A stretch of 64,000 nucleotides of DNA from Nocardia xishanensis NBRC 101358 (GTDB lineage Bacteria > Actinomycetota > Actinomycetes > Mycobacteriales > Mycobacteriaceae): the NCBI RefSeq assembly GCF_001613365.1, contig NZ_BDCF01000005.1, positions 150,754 through 214,753 on the forward strand, read 5' to 3'. Under the pieces are notes generated by a model that saw nothing but the letters and a program-made list of their open reading frames with translations, was not told the DNA's origin and did not search any database. The translations under genes were made by a program, and so were the position numbers. Shown here piece by piece: positions 7,466 to 16,791 of this stretch (positions are counted from its first letter, which is position 1; each line of letters starts with the position of its first letter).

Positions 7466-9039
7466 GATCCGACGATCGAACGCTGGTCCGCGGGAGGGGA
7501 GTACACCGCGTCGTCCAGCCGCAACACCATGAACCCGTTGTCCGAACACGCGACATAGAGCTCGTTGCCGCGCCATTCGGGCGGGGAGAAGCACCAGTCG
7601 GTGGAGACGTCGCCGAAGGCGAGCCGTCCGGTGCGCGGGGTGAGCGCGTCGGCCGGGTTGAACTGTCCCTCCAGCACCGCGCGCGCCGCGGGCGGTGCGC
7701 TCATCAGCGGTACGCCGATGATCGAGGCAAGCGCGTGCGGGGAGTTCCAGAGTTCGAGATTGCGTCCGGTGCGCGCGGGCGGGTTGAAGTAGGCGATCTC
7801 GCGCACCGCGAACGGATCGCGTACGTCGAAGACCCGTATGCCGGAGGAGGTCCAGCCGCAGGCGAGCGCCGTGGGATCGTCCTGCCGGTCGGCGGCGCAG
7901 TAGTGCGATTCGTAGGCGAAGGCCGAACCGCCCATCGAGGAGCCGATATTGGCGTCGATGTGCTGGGGCAGGTTGATTTCCAGCTTCAGCTTGTTGGCCA
8001 CCTTCGGGGCGCTGTCGTTCGAGACGTCGATCAGTTTCACGCCGCCGGAACCGCCCTCGTCGACGGTGAACAGGTACGGCTTGCCGTCGTAGCTGACGGG
8101 AATGCTGTGCTGGGTCGCCCAGCCGTCGGTCCAGAAGGTGCGGCCGAGGTGGTGCACCTGGGGGTTCGGATCGCGGCGCTGCACCGCGCTGATGTCGAGC
8201 ACGGTGAAACCGCCGAGCGCGGACAGATACATGCGATTGCCATCGGGGCTGATGCCGAAGCCGTGCGCCTCGATGCCGGTGAGGCCCTGCCAGACGACGC
8301 GCGGGTTCGACGGGTCGGTGAGGTCGACCGCGCTGACGAAACCGGGGGCGATGCCGGAGGCCCAGTAGGTGCGGCCGTCGGGGGAGAAGCCACCTTCGTG
8401 TGTCGTGATCGGGAGGGGCATAAGCAGATTGGTGCCGGGGCCCGGGTTGAGCAGACGCGGGTGCGCACAATCGGAGATGTCGTAGACGGACAGGTAACCC
8501 ACGCCGGTGCCGACCGGGACGCCGGTGCCGACCAGCAGCTTGCGCTCGGCATTGACCTTCAGGCTCTCCCAGGTGCCCGCGAGCATGGCGGGTTCGGTGA
8601 GGGTGACCGTGGGGCGCGGATCGGCCGGATCGGAGACGTCGAGCACCTGGACGCCTCGGCCTTCGCTGATCAGGTCACCCGGGAAGAACGAGCCCATGTA
8701 GGCGCAGTGTTCGAAGCTGGTGGAAGTGATACTCGCTCCGCGCCCGGCGAATTGGCCGACCATCGACATATTGCACCGGTAGCCCTGCGTGCTGCGTCCG
8801 CTGTCGCGATCGGCGGCGGGCACGTCGCCCTGGAGACCGGGTTCCGGCATCGAGTCCGGTCCGCAGTCCGCGCGAGGCACCGATTTTCGTCCGACATCCA
8901 GGAATTCCTGGACGGCGGTGGCGATGTCGGATTGCAGATCGGCCGAGGCGCTGCCAGGCACCATCATCGCGCTGATCACCGCCGCGGTGAGCAGCGCGAC
9001 CGCTCTGCTGCGGCGCAATCGTGACAGAGAGTGCATCAT
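7462..9039 (-). CDS. Secreted LVIVD-repeat protein
   Basis: The 525-residue protein has a Sec signal peptide (Arg-rich start, hydrophobic AVALLTAAVISAMMV, cleavage after SASA near residue 33). The body contains repeated strands of the LVIVD type: GRGVQVLDVSDPADPRP, YLSVYDISDCAHPRLL, VSAVDLTDPSNPRVVW, GVKLIDVSNDSAP and GIRVFDVRDPFAVREI. Such repeats build a beta-propeller on the cell surface or in the periplasm-like space. A ribosome site rich in G (AAGGAAGTGGGGGG) precedes the ATG. It forms an operon with the DUF305 gene. The enzymatic role, if any, is unknown; a binding scaffold for the DUF305 protein is one possibility. Confidence 0.85.
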   Translation of the reverse strand: MMHSLSRLRRSRAVALLTAAVISAMMVPGSASADLQSDIATAVQEFLDVGRKSVPRADCGPDSMPEPGLQGDVPAADRDSGRSTQGYRCNMSMVGQFAGRGASITSTSFEHCAYMGSFFPGDLISEGRGVQVLDVSDPADPRPTVTLTEPAMLAGTWESLKVNAERKLLVGTGVPVGTGVGYLSVYDISDCAHPRLLNPGPGTNLLMPLPITTHEGGFSPDGRTYWASGIAPGFVSAVDLTDPSNPRVVWQGLTGIEAHGFGISPDGNRMYLSALGGFTVLDISAVQRRDPNPQVHHLGRTFWTDGWATQHSIPVSYDGKPYLFTVDEGGSGGVKLIDVSNDSAPKVANKLKLEINLPQHIDANIGSSMGGSAFAYESHYCAADRQDDPTALACGWTSSGIRVFDVRDPFAVREIAYFNPPARTGRNLELWNSPHALASIIGVPLMSAPPAARAVLEGQFNPADALTPRTGRLAFGDVSTDWCFSPPEWRGNELYVACSDNGFMVLRLDDAVYSPPADQRSIVGS

Positions 9040-9618
9040 TGCGACCCCCCACTTCCTTGTTCGCGGTCATGACGCGCCTCTGACTGGGACAGTGACGCGA
9101 CCTGACTGAATGGTAGTAACGGGGAGTAACTTGCGGAACCGGTTCTGGAGAAATCCCAAATGTTCGGTTTGTTGCTTGTGTTTCCTCGCGGATCGCTGTG
9201 TGGGCCGATTCCAGCGGGGTTCGTCCTGCGCAGACGGCTGTCCGAATCGGACGCGGAGGGGGTTGCTGCTGGTCCCTTCGGTGCCCGAGCTGAGAAATGT
9301 GGCTGGACGCAGAGAGTGTGCGAGTCTCGCTCTGGCTGCGGCAGAAGGCGTTGATCGTTACCGTTGGTCTTGTCTGCTGGGACAGCACTGGCGTCCAGGG
9401 GGCTATCCGCTTAGTCGTCCGAGGGAAGCAGAACGCCGCCTTCTTGTGCGCTGAGACAAGCTCGCGGGTGACGACGCTCCTCACCCATGTGTCATAGGAA
9501 GCTTCTCGGTGCGGGCGAACAACAGGGAGATCGACGAGTCGGTCGTAGTAACGCCCCAACCTCTCCGGATCCCCGATCTCGCGCCTCGTCCGACCGGAGC
9601 GGAAAGTAGCCTCCGCGC
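9040..9618. other. Intergenic region without a supported gene
   Basis: About 580 bases between the divergent LVIVD operon and the next plus-strand gene. The frames present (for example 9110-9454) have unusual composition and no ribosome site or recognisable motif. The promoter of the LVIVD operon must lie near 9045-9130, but no clear -10/-35 pair could be chosen. Confidence 0.5.
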
Positions 9619-10098
9619 ATGCATGCCGATATCGAGGGCGCGATTCGGGTCGCCCGTCTCGCCGCGGAGTTCGACTGGTCCGGGAAGGTCGACGACGTCG
9701 AACCGTTCTGCGCCGCGAGTGGATGGGAAATCGTTGAAAAGGAAGGCAGGAGTCCCGTGATCCCCACCGATCTCGCCGTGAACCGGCCCCTTGCCACCAT
9801 CAACTTGCGGAAGCGGCGGATGGATTACCTGTCGATCTATGTCACCGACGCCGCCGCTCCCGACTCCATACCCCTCGAAGACGAGCCTGAGTTGGAAGCT
9901 TGCTTCGCCGATCTGGGCCGAGCGTTGACCGAAACGTTGGGTGCACCAACACGTCACGACGTCGACAAGGTGCTCCGGTGGGACCTCTCCGAGATCGTCA
10001 TCCGATTGAGGAGGGGCATCGGCTCGGTTCGCCTCGACCTGGTCGGCCGCCAGTATCAGGCCGAACTGGATGAGCCTGACCCCGAGGACGACGACTGA
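9619..10098 (+). CDS. DUF6301-like small cytoplasmic protein
   Basis: The 159-residue acidic protein starts MHADIEGAIRVARLAAEFDW and continues with a helix-strand pattern; it ends with a run of Asp/Glu (DEPDPEDDD). The opening, an aromatic 'FDW' followed by DDVEPFCAASGW, resembles the actinomycete DUF6301 family, which is often found near secreted WXG100-type proteins and may be immunity-like. I recall this resemblance and did not test it. There is no signal peptide or membrane segment. The gene is isolated and has no neighbouring toxin. The start at 9619 has only a weak ribosome site (GGAAAG 13 bases upstream). Confidence 0.55.
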   Translation: MHADIEGAIRVARLAAEFDWSGKVDDVEPFCAASGWEIVEKEGRSPVIPTDLAVNRPLATINLRKRRMDYLSIYVTDAAAPDSIPLEDEPELEACFADLGRALTETLGAPTRHDVDKVLRWDLSEIVIRLRRGIGSVRLDLVGRQYQAELDEPDPEDDD

Positions 10099-10525
10099 CC
10101 GCCAGGACGTCGGTAGGTCGAGAAGACCGTCTGCGACAACCATGTTCGCCTCGCGTCTACGCCCCCGATGTCGGCTGAGCGCGTCACTCGAGCGGTGTGA
10201 CCCGCTCGGCTGTCCTGCGCAGAGGGAATGCCGGGCTGGTTCGCGCTCGTCGATCGCCTTGCCGACGCTCGACTGCGCGGAGGTTTTCGCGTTCAGACGA
10301 CAGGACGCGCCGGTTGAGTGCGGGGGCGCTGCCGCGTGCAGATCTCGATCACCGAGGCGGTCGATCAAGGCACACCGGCGATTCTGGGTACAGCTATCCG
10401 AAGCGATTGTCTTGGTGCGACGGCGCCACCGATGGTCGCCCAGGCGGGAGTGGAAACGGCGGACAGCTACCGCGCGGGCGGTCAGAGACAATGTGCTGTC
10501 GCTCTGACCGCCCGCAGGCAAGATC
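10099..10525. other. Intergenic region without a supported gene
   Basis: About 430 bases between two convergent genes. Overlapping open frames exist on the plus strand, but none has a ribosome site, a recognisable domain or consistent codon bias. I see no terminator hairpin of convincing length. Confidence 0.45.
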
Positions 10526-10972
10526 TCAGACGCACCACGTCTCGGTGGTGCCCCAGGAGCCCCAGATGACTCCCTTTACGCACTTGACCGGTGAATAGAT
10601 CATCTTCGACCAGGCCTGTGAGCCGTTGTTGGTGCTATAGCCCTGGGTGTAGCCGCCTTCCTGGACTGCTTTGATCTGGGAGCTGACAATGTTGGAGCGT
10701 GCCCAGTTGGTCTGGCAGGTCGGGGACCATCGGATCTCGACGTACTGGGTGCCCCCAGTTCCATAGACGTTGCCGACGGCGACGGTGTAGGCACCGGCGG
10801 CACAGCCGGAGGCAAGGGGGTCTTGCCCGGAGCAGTAGTCGCCGTAGCAGGTGACCGCGTTGGAGGTCGGTGCGTTGGCCACGAGTCCGCCGAGCGCGAG
10901 AACTGCGGCCGTCGACAGCAGCGCCAGGCCGCGGCCGAACTTCATCACGGAATGGATTGTCATGTCTCTCAT
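10526..10972 (-). CDS. Secreted DUF2690 protein
   Basis: The 148-residue precursor has a signal peptide (hydrophobic stretch LALLSTAAVLALGGLVA, cleavage near SNA). The mature domain begins TCYGDYCSGQDPLASGC and continues to EIRWSPTCQTNWARS. This is the cysteine pattern and 'SP-x-C-x3-WAR' core of the DUF2690 family, which is typical of actinomycetes. Starts at 10972, 10963 and 10945 are possible; 10972 has GAAAG just upstream. It is divergent from a gene whose product carries the same domain behind a membrane segment and an HTH, so the two may form a secreted/anchored pair. Function is unknown. Confidence 0.75.
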   Translation of the reverse strand: MRDMTIHSVMKFGRGLALLSTAAVLALGGLVANAPTSNAVTCYGDYCSGQDPLASGCAAGAYTVAVGNVYGTGGTQYVEIRWSPTCQTNWARSNIVSSQIKAVQEGGYTQGYSTNNGSQAWSKMIYSPVKCVKGVIWGSWGTTETWCV

Positions 10973-11106
10973 TGCTTTCGATCGGTGGGTCGGTTGGACG
11001 ATCACCAGTGCAGTGCAGTCCGCATCCATCCAAAATGGTGGTTGGGCAGGTTGGATGAGGGAGCGGCGGGTTCGAGAGGGCAACCGAAACACTTGGGGGT
11101 GGAATC

Positions 11107-11946
11107 GTGAGCGAGCACGAAGCATCGGAAGCCGATCGGACGAGCGATTCGGTCGCGGCATTCGCTGCTGATTTGAAGGCGCTCAAGCAGCAGCACCCCA
11201 AGGTGTCCTACGAGATGATGGAGCGCCACCTTCGGAGGCGGAGGATCGAGGTGGGGCGGAGCACGCTCAACAACGCGATCAAGCCGAATTCCTTGGCTAC
11301 CGAGCGCACCGTCCGCGCTTTCGTGTTGGCCCTGACCGACGATGAAGCCGCAGCAGCCCGTTGGGTGGCACGCCGTAACCGCCTCGCCCCGCCGGAGAAG
11401 TCCGAGAATCTCGCCGACCACCCGCCCGCGCCGCCGCGGCGTGCTGTCAGTTCGAACAGACTGTGGCAGATGGCTACCGCGGTTGTGGTGCTGGTCGCAA
11501 CCAATCTCGCCACCGCTGTTGGCGTACGGTCCTGTGGACAGGATCCTGTAGCGGAGCAAACCGTGCGACCTACCGACAGCCTGCCACTCGTGCAGACTGG
11601 CGCGGACCCGGGTAAAACTCACTGCCGCTTCGACGCCAAGGTAGCGGCCGGAAACAACGCCAAACCCCAAATGCTCCTCGAGATCTTGTTCTCCCACACA
11701 TGCGACGCGGCATGGGCCCGCATCACGCGCTATGACAACGCAGGCCTGGGCAACCGGTTGGAGGTCTCGATCTACCGCCGCTCCGATCCGCACGGACCGA
11801 CACGCCAGGACGCTGTGGAACCCGACGTCGACTCTGCTTACACCACCCTCATCGTGCGCGTCGACCCGACCGACCGGCTGTGCGCCACCGGGGCGGTGGC
11901 CACTGGTGCCCAGGTCGAACATGTCTCCCAGGAAATCTGCACCTGA
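11107..11946 (+). CDS. HTH - membrane segment - DUF2690 protein
   Basis: The 279-residue protein has three parts. Residues 15-90 are a helical XRE-like domain (FAADLKALKQQHPKVSYEMM ... GRSTLNNAIKPNSLATERTV). One membrane segment lies near residues 120-138 (MATAVVVLVATNLATAVGV). An extracytoplasmic domain follows with the DUF2690 core LEILFSHTCDAAWARIT and further Cys residues. The GTG start follows GGGGGTGGA. The layout is that of actinomycete one-component membrane regulators, in which an outside domain is joined to a DNA-binding domain inside. The divergent secreted DUF2690 gene is its obvious target or partner (inference). Confidence 0.75.
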   Translation: MSEHEASEADRTSDSVAAFAADLKALKQQHPKVSYEMMERHLRRRRIEVGRSTLNNAIKPNSLATERTVRAFVLALTDDEAAAARWVARRNRLAPPEKSENLADHPPAPPRRAVSSNRLWQMATAVVVLVATNLATAVGVRSCGQDPVAEQTVRPTDSLPLVQTGADPGKTHCRFDAKVAAGNNAKPQMLLEILFSHTCDAAWARITRYDNAGLGNRLEVSIYRRSDPHGPTRQDAVEPDVDSAYTTLIVRVDPTDRLCATGAVATGAQVEHVSQEICT

Positions 11947-12362
11947 CCACCCCGGTTCGGCTGGGCGCAGGCGCGAAACGAAATTTGCTTGCACAGCCGC
12001 ACAAGCAGCCCGCTTACCGACGCCGTTATCGACCCGGCGTATGCGACTGGCGCTCGGCGAAGTCAACTGCGATGGGATGAGTGTCAGCCCAGGAGGGCGA
12101 TGGAGGTCAGCCATACCGAGAACCCGTCAGTATTCCCGTGGCTGGTTGGACAGGTGATCTGTGACGGTATTCGTCGGTGGATCTCGACGTCGCCTGTGCT
12201 GGACGATGTTCGTGTCGGTGAATCCTGACGACGTCGTCCTGCTTGTGGTGGAAGGTTTCTCGTGCTCCTCGTGGCCGCGTCAGTAGTTGACGACTACTGG
12301 CTGGGCCACGCCTTCCTCCGGTCGGCATCGTCGAAGTCGCCTCTAAGCGGTGACATGGTCTG
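11947..12362. other. Intergenic region with one strong dyad
   Basis: No gene is supported. The only notable element is CAGTAGTTGACGACTACTG at 12281-12299, a perfect 7-base dyad around a 5-base centre, about 65 bases before the GNAT remnant. It could be an old operator or a small hairpin. Confidence 0.4.
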
Positions 12363-12527
12363 ATGGATCAACATTCGAAAGGGAGGGTCCACGTGAACCA
12401 GTTGCCGGCCAACAAACGCTCGCTCGGACTCGCGGCCCGCCTAGGATTCCGGCCGGTCAGCACCTTCGAATGGTTCGACGCCGAGCAGACACTGTGCCTG
12501 TCCAGCCTGCACTCGTTCAAAGCTTGA
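12363..12527 (+). pseudogene. GNAT acetyltransferase, C-terminal remnant
   Basis: A frame of 54 residues contains NKRSLGLAARLGFRPVSTFE followed by a WFDAEQTLCLSSL end. This is the last motif of GNAT N-acetyltransferases (N-x-x-S-x-x-L-A-x-R-L-G-F). The acetyl-CoA-binding motif and the rest of the domain (about 110 residues) are missing upstream, where a stop codon lies just before the ATG. GGGAGG precedes an internal GTG at 12393, so a 44-residue product could be made, but it could not be an enzyme. Confidence 0.6.
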
Positions 12528-12861
12528 ACGACGCGGTCGCCAGACCCATTCTGATCGGCAACATCAGCGCATCCCCCTACGGCCGGACCGGAAGTCTGCG
12601 ACACACCGCGCAGGTGACGTCACTTCCCATCGACCCGAGGCGAGCCTGAAGCGACTCGGTGACAGCGGAATTCGCCGACAGTGATGTCGACATTCAACGC
12701 CCCGGCCACCGTGGCGGGAACAAGGAAGCGATCGACTGGCCCGCGCGCGCGTGAAGGGGACGAAGCGCTACGCCGACGGCGAAACGGCTACGCGCTGAGG
12801 CGGATTCGCATCGATAATGAGCCGTGAAGATCGATGTTCGAGAGGTCGGAGGGTGAACCGG
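12528..12861. other. Intergenic region without a supported gene
   Basis: About 330 bases between the GNAT remnant and the Coq4-like gene. I see no gene or clear regulatory element except the GGAGGG ribosome site of the next gene. Confidence 0.4.
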
Positions 12862-13977
12862 ATGGACGATGTACTGCTGACTCCGCCAGACGTCGAGGAG
12901 GTGCGGCTACTCGCGCGGGGTGTGGTCACGGCCGCGCAGGGGGACGATGGTCTGACGCCGTTGCAGCAGTTGCTGATTCCCGCGCTGTTCCTGTCCATGA
13001 CCGGCCACGCGGTCGAGTTGGCAACATTGGAGTCGATCACCGCGCCGGAATTCGCGGTCGGATTGGCTCGGCGTAACCGGATCTTCCGTGAACGGATCGT
13101 GCAGACCATGCTGCTGGCCGCGCTGGTGGTGCGGCCGCTGCCGCCGGTGGTCGCGACCCGGCTGCGGGAGTTCGCCGACGCTTTGGACGTCGACGACGAC
13201 ATGATCGCGGTGGCGCAGAAGTACGCCGAAGGCGCCATCGATCTCGCCGCGGTCGATTTCGCACGCAACGGATACCTCGGCGGTCTCGACCCGCGCAGGC
13301 TCACCGCGCTGCACACCGAGAGTCTGGACAGTTCCTGGGGTCAGATCAGCGACGACCCGGCGCTGGCCGCACGCTGGGCGTCGCTGCGCGACCTGCCGGT
13401 GGGCACCCTGGGCCGCGGCGTCGCGGACTTCTACCGCGATCGCGGCTTCGTCACCCCGGGGCTGCCTGGTTCGGCGCCGCCACTGCTGGCCCAGCACGAT
13501 TGGGTGCACGTGCTCGCCGGATACGGCACCACGTTGGAAAACGAGATCGAGGTCTTCGCTTTCATGGCACGCGCCAACGACGACCCGCGCGCTTTCAGCT
13601 TGCTCGCCATGGTGGTCTCCCTCTTCGAAACCGGCTATCTCCACGCCGGCGCTGGCCTGTTCGAGGCGAACGAGGGCCACCTGCGGACCGAGGGCATGGC
13701 CACCCGGCTCGCCGACGCCATGCGCCGCGGCGCCCTCACCCGGGGCAGTCACGATTTCCTCGACCTGGACTGGTTCGGTCTCGCGGACCGCCCGATCACG
13801 GTGGTGCGCAACGAGATCGACCTGACGCCCAAATCGTCTGCCGCGGTCGCCGCCGGATCGGTCGGCCCATGGGAGGGCGGCGGCATCACTCCGTACCAAC
13901 TACATTCAGCCGAGCAAGCAGCAAAAGCTGACGGACGACCATATGTCCCATGGCAACCCGACCCGTCACGCGATTGA
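12862..13977 (+). CDS. Coq4-like helical protein
   Basis: The 371-residue protein is mostly helical. Around residues 213-245 it has LAQHDWVHVLAGYGTTLENE followed by IEVFAF, which resembles the metal-site region of Coq4 (H-D-x-x-H spaced before a conserved Glu). Eukaryotic Coq4 takes part in ubiquinone synthesis, but these actinobacteria use menaquinone, so another role is likely. The N-terminal 200 residues are not Coq4-like that I can see; they include a tellurite-resistance-like helical pattern (LQQLLIPALFLSMTG ... LPPVVATRLREFADALDVDD). The ATG at 12862 follows GGAGGG by eight bases. The gene converges on an amidase gene 11 bases away. Confidence 0.6.
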   Translation: MDDVLLTPPDVEEVRLLARGVVTAAQGDDGLTPLQQLLIPALFLSMTGHAVELATLESITAPEFAVGLARRNRIFRERIVQTMLLAALVVRPLPPVVATRLREFADALDVDDDMIAVAQKYAEGAIDLAAVDFARNGYLGGLDPRRLTALHTESLDSSWGQISDDPALAARWASLRDLPVGTLGRGVADFYRDRGFVTPGLPGSAPPLLAQHDWVHVLAGYGTTLENEIEVFAFMARANDDPRAFSLLAMVVSLFETGYLHAGAGLFEANEGHLRTEGMATRLADAMRRGALTRGSHDFLDLDWFGLADRPITVVRNEIDLTPKSSAAVAAGSVGPWEGGGITPYQLHSAEQAAKADGRPYVPWQPDPSRD

Positions 13978-13988
13978 TCGGTCGCCGG

Positions 13989-15494
13989 TCATCGTTGTTC
14001 GTCATCCGCACCTCTTCCTCGCCCGGCACTCGATGGTGCGCCCAACTTCGGTGCCTGGAAGCCACCGATCTTCTGTTCGAGCAGTTCGGCCAGCCGCAGC
14101 GGGGTGCGGTCCTCGAACATCGGACCGATGAGCTGCACTCCCACCGGCAGGCCTTCGGGTGAGCGGCCCGCCGGTATGGCGGTGGCGGGCAGGCCGGGCA
14201 TGGTCGCGAGACCGGCCCAGACGAGCTGGTCGAAGTACGGATACTCGACACCGTCGATGTCGATCCGGCGTTTCAGCAGATCAGGGTCGTGGTCGTGCGG
14301 GAACGCAGGAGTCGGCGTGATCGGACACACCACGGCATCGAACTCGGCGAACAGCTGCCGCCAGCCGTGGCGGTGCAGCTCGCGACGGTTGTTCACCGCC
14401 AGCCAGTCGCGGTGACTGAACACCATCGCGCGCAACCGGGCCGCGTCCAAACTCTGGTCGTCCGCGCTCAGTTCGGCTGCGCGGCTTCGCAGTTGCTCGT
14501 ATTCGTCGACGGGAAAGTATGCGACGGAGCCCGAAAACAGCAACTGCATGTAGAGCGTCGAGGCTTCGGTCACATCGGGCAGCAGCGAACTGTGCCGTTC
14601 GACGCGGGCGCCGCTGTCGACAAGCGCCTCGGCCACCCGGTTCACGCCCGCCCGCACAGCGGACCCGGTAGGAATGAGCGGATGCTCGTCGATGACCAGG
14701 ACCCTGAAGTCGCAGAGCCGCTCGTGGCGCGCGGGCGGCAGCGTCACGTCGTACGCGACGCCGAGCGTCAGCGGGTCCGGTCCGGCCATCACGTCGAGCA
14801 GCAGCGTGAGGTCGCGCGCGGTGCGCGCCATCGGACCGACGACGGCGAGGTCGAGATCCACCGGCAATGCCTGCGCGGGCGGCGCGACCATACCTCGGGT
14901 CGCCGCCAGCCCGAGTGTCGGCTTGTGCGCGTAGACACCGCAGAAATGCGCGGGGGTGCGCAGCGAACCGGCCATGTCGGAGCCGATGGACAGCGCGCCG
15001 AATCCGCACGCCAGGGCCGCCGCCGAGCCGCCGGAGGAACCACCCGACGTGCGAGCGTGATCCCACGGGTTGTTGGTGGTGCCATAGATCTCGTTGAAGC
15101 TCTGTATATCTTGCAGCCCGAGCGGCACATTGGTCTTACCGAGCACCACCGCGCCTGCGGCCTCGAGCCGCGACACCTGCACCGCGTCCTCGGACGGCAC
15201 GTAGTTCCTCTGTAACGGCATGCCCCAGGTCGTGGGCAGCCCGGCCATGTTGTAGGACTCCTTGACCGTCACCGGGATACCGAGCAGCGGCCGATCCTCG
15301 CCGCTGGCGCGCGCCTGGTCGGCACGGCGCGCGGCGGCCCGCGCACGGTCGAAGTCCGGCACACAGATCGCGTTGATCACGTCGTCGTCCCGCTCGATAC
15401 GGGCTATTGCCTCGTCGGTGAGTTCCACCGAGGTCACCTCACCGGCACCCAAGGCAGCTGAAAGCTCTTCGGCCGATCGAAAATTCCACTCCAT
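13989..15494 (-). CDS. Amidase signature family amidohydrolase
   Basis: The 501-residue enzyme has the complete Ser-cisSer-Lys catalytic set of the amidase signature family: Lys in IPVTVKESYNM (near residue 77), then TSGGSSGGSAAALACGFGAL and IGSDMAGSLRTPAHFCGV (residues 150-190). A C-terminal LPVGVQLIGPMFEDRTPL segment is typical of the family. It hydrolyses an amide (or ester) bond in the cytoplasm. It lacks GatA context (no gatB or gatC nearby), so it is not a tRNA amidotransferase subunit. The ATG at 15494 is the family-typical start (WNFRSAEELSAAL). The substrate is unknown. Confidence 0.9.
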   Translation of the reverse strand: MEWNFRSAEELSAALGAGEVTSVELTDEAIARIERDDDVINAICVPDFDRARAAARRADQARASGEDRPLLGIPVTVKESYNMAGLPTTWGMPLQRNYVPSEDAVQVSRLEAAGAVVLGKTNVPLGLQDIQSFNEIYGTTNNPWDHARTSGGSSGGSAAALACGFGALSIGSDMAGSLRTPAHFCGVYAHKPTLGLAATRGMVAPPAQALPVDLDLAVVGPMARTARDLTLLLDVMAGPDPLTLGVAYDVTLPPARHERLCDFRVLVIDEHPLIPTGSAVRAGVNRVAEALVDSGARVERHSSLLPDVTEASTLYMQLLFSGSVAYFPVDEYEQLRSRAAELSADDQSLDAARLRAMVFSHRDWLAVNNRRELHRHGWRQLFAEFDAVVCPITPTPAFPHDHDPDLLKRRIDIDGVEYPYFDQLVWAGLATMPGLPATAIPAGRSPEGLPVGVQLIGPMFEDRTPLRLAELLEQKIGGFQAPKLGAPSSAGRGRGADDEQR

Positions 15495-15733
15495 GAATTC
15501 GACGGTATCGGTCTGCCACGGCGGACATAAAACGCCGCTTCGCGCAAACGGGAAAGTCGAACGGGTGGCCTTCAGTTCGAATTAGCGCACTCGTTTTGTC
15601 ATATCCCAGGTCACGGTGTCGGCAGAGCCGACTCGATTGGCGCAGGCCATGAAATGGCATTTCGCACAACGGGATAGATATCTCAATTATCATTGCTGCG
15701 CTCAGCGTCGGGTGAGCCGCGGGTGGCCATCGG

Positions 15734-16020
15734 TTACGACGCGCTCCGGGCAAGCCGACGCCGCTGGGCGGTGGTGAGGCGATCGGTGCGTGCGACCACG
15801 GAAAACGCCGGACCTGTTGCGGCGCACTGCGACCGGGGTCCGCGAGGTCGCGGTGGTGTCCGGCGTCGTGCGGCGCCGAAGTTACTTGGTCGAGGGGCCA
15901 ATCCAGCGCGGCGGCAAGCTGCTCCGGGATGAGCGGTGTGCCTGCGTGCACGAGCGCGGCGACGACGGTGAGCGCGTGCTCGCCCGCCGCGCGAGCCGCT
16001 CGCCCTCACCGCGACCTCGC
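15734..16020 (-). pseudogene. Frameshifted HTH regulator remnant
   Basis: On the minus strand, one frame reads AGEHALTVVAALVHAGTPLI followed by PEQLAAALDWPLDQVTSA, a winged-helix-like domain end. The sequence then continues sensibly in another frame as FSVVARTDRLTTAQRRRLAR to the stop at 15734. A single frameshift near 15810-15850 joins them. No start is visible upstream. It looks like the C-terminal part of an actinobacterial HTH protein that has decayed. The 15495-15733 gap next to it contains nothing else. Confidence 0.45.
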
Positions 16021-16029
16021 TGCCCCACG

Positions 16030-16493
16030 CCAGCGACCCCGCCATCGAGGGACCCCGCTCCCGCCACTACACGAACTGTTCGACTCGAGCCCCGACGCCG
16101 CGATCCGCGACGCGACCGAGCTGGACGTCTCCATTGTTCGGCGCGGCGGGCGCCACGATCTCCACCGCCGGTGACCCGCACCGCTTCTTCGCAGCCCTGC
16201 TCGGCGGCCAGCTGCTCCGCCCAGCCGAACAGGTCGAGATGTTCCGAACTGTCCCCACCGAGAATTGGATCGCGCACACCTGCTACGGTCTCGGCATCTC
16301 CTCGGTGACGCTGCCCTCCGGCGTCGCGTTGTGGGGTATGGGCGGCGCGCTGTTCGGTTCGTGGACATACGCATACGGCGCCCGCGACGGCGGTCATGTT
16401 CTCGTCGCCGATATCAACGCCGCCTGGGCGTACGGCGACTGGCACGATCCGATCGGCGTATTCACCGATCTGCTCGTGGCCGAATTCGACTGA
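16030..16493 (+). pseudogene. Serine hydrolase (beta-lactamase family) remnant with frameshifts
   Basis: The C-terminal third of a class-C beta-lactamase-like serine hydrolase can be read in pieces: HELFDSSPDAAIRDATELDV in one frame, then FGAAGATISTAGDPHRFFAA and LLGGQLLRPAEQVEMFRTVP, YGLGISSVTLPSGVALWGMG in a second frame to the stop at 16493. The catalytic S-x-x-K and Y-x-N regions are absent. The frame break lies near 16137. The following 16494-16791 holds no gene. Confidence 0.6.
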
Positions 16494-16791
16494 CCTCGGT
16501 CGTCCGCGGAGCGCGCGAGCTGAGTCAGTTCGTCCAGATAGCGGTCACCGAGCGCTACGCCTACGAGATCGCCGGAGTTGGATTCGAGCGGAAATGTGGA
16601 CCGGTCGCCGCGTTGCCATGAGCTGGACGATTGCTCAGTGTCGTTCTGGTGCCTTGTGTTCGGGGGATTTGGTCCTGGCGCTCGTGTCGACAGTCCGTGA
16701 CGAAATTTCTGTGGCAGGGTGGCGTTCCGACTGCGTTTGTCGCCGAGCGCGACAGCCGATCTTTGTTGCCGAACTGAAGCGGAAAGCAGGG

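Noticed and set aside
7351..9024. 557-residue plus-strand frame
   Set aside because: Antisense to the LVIVD gene, with composition typical of a GC-rich shadow frame.
9110..9454. 114-residue frame rich in Cys and Arg in the LVIVD upstream region
   Set aside because: Overlaps the expected promoter region, has no ribosome site and no recognisable fold.
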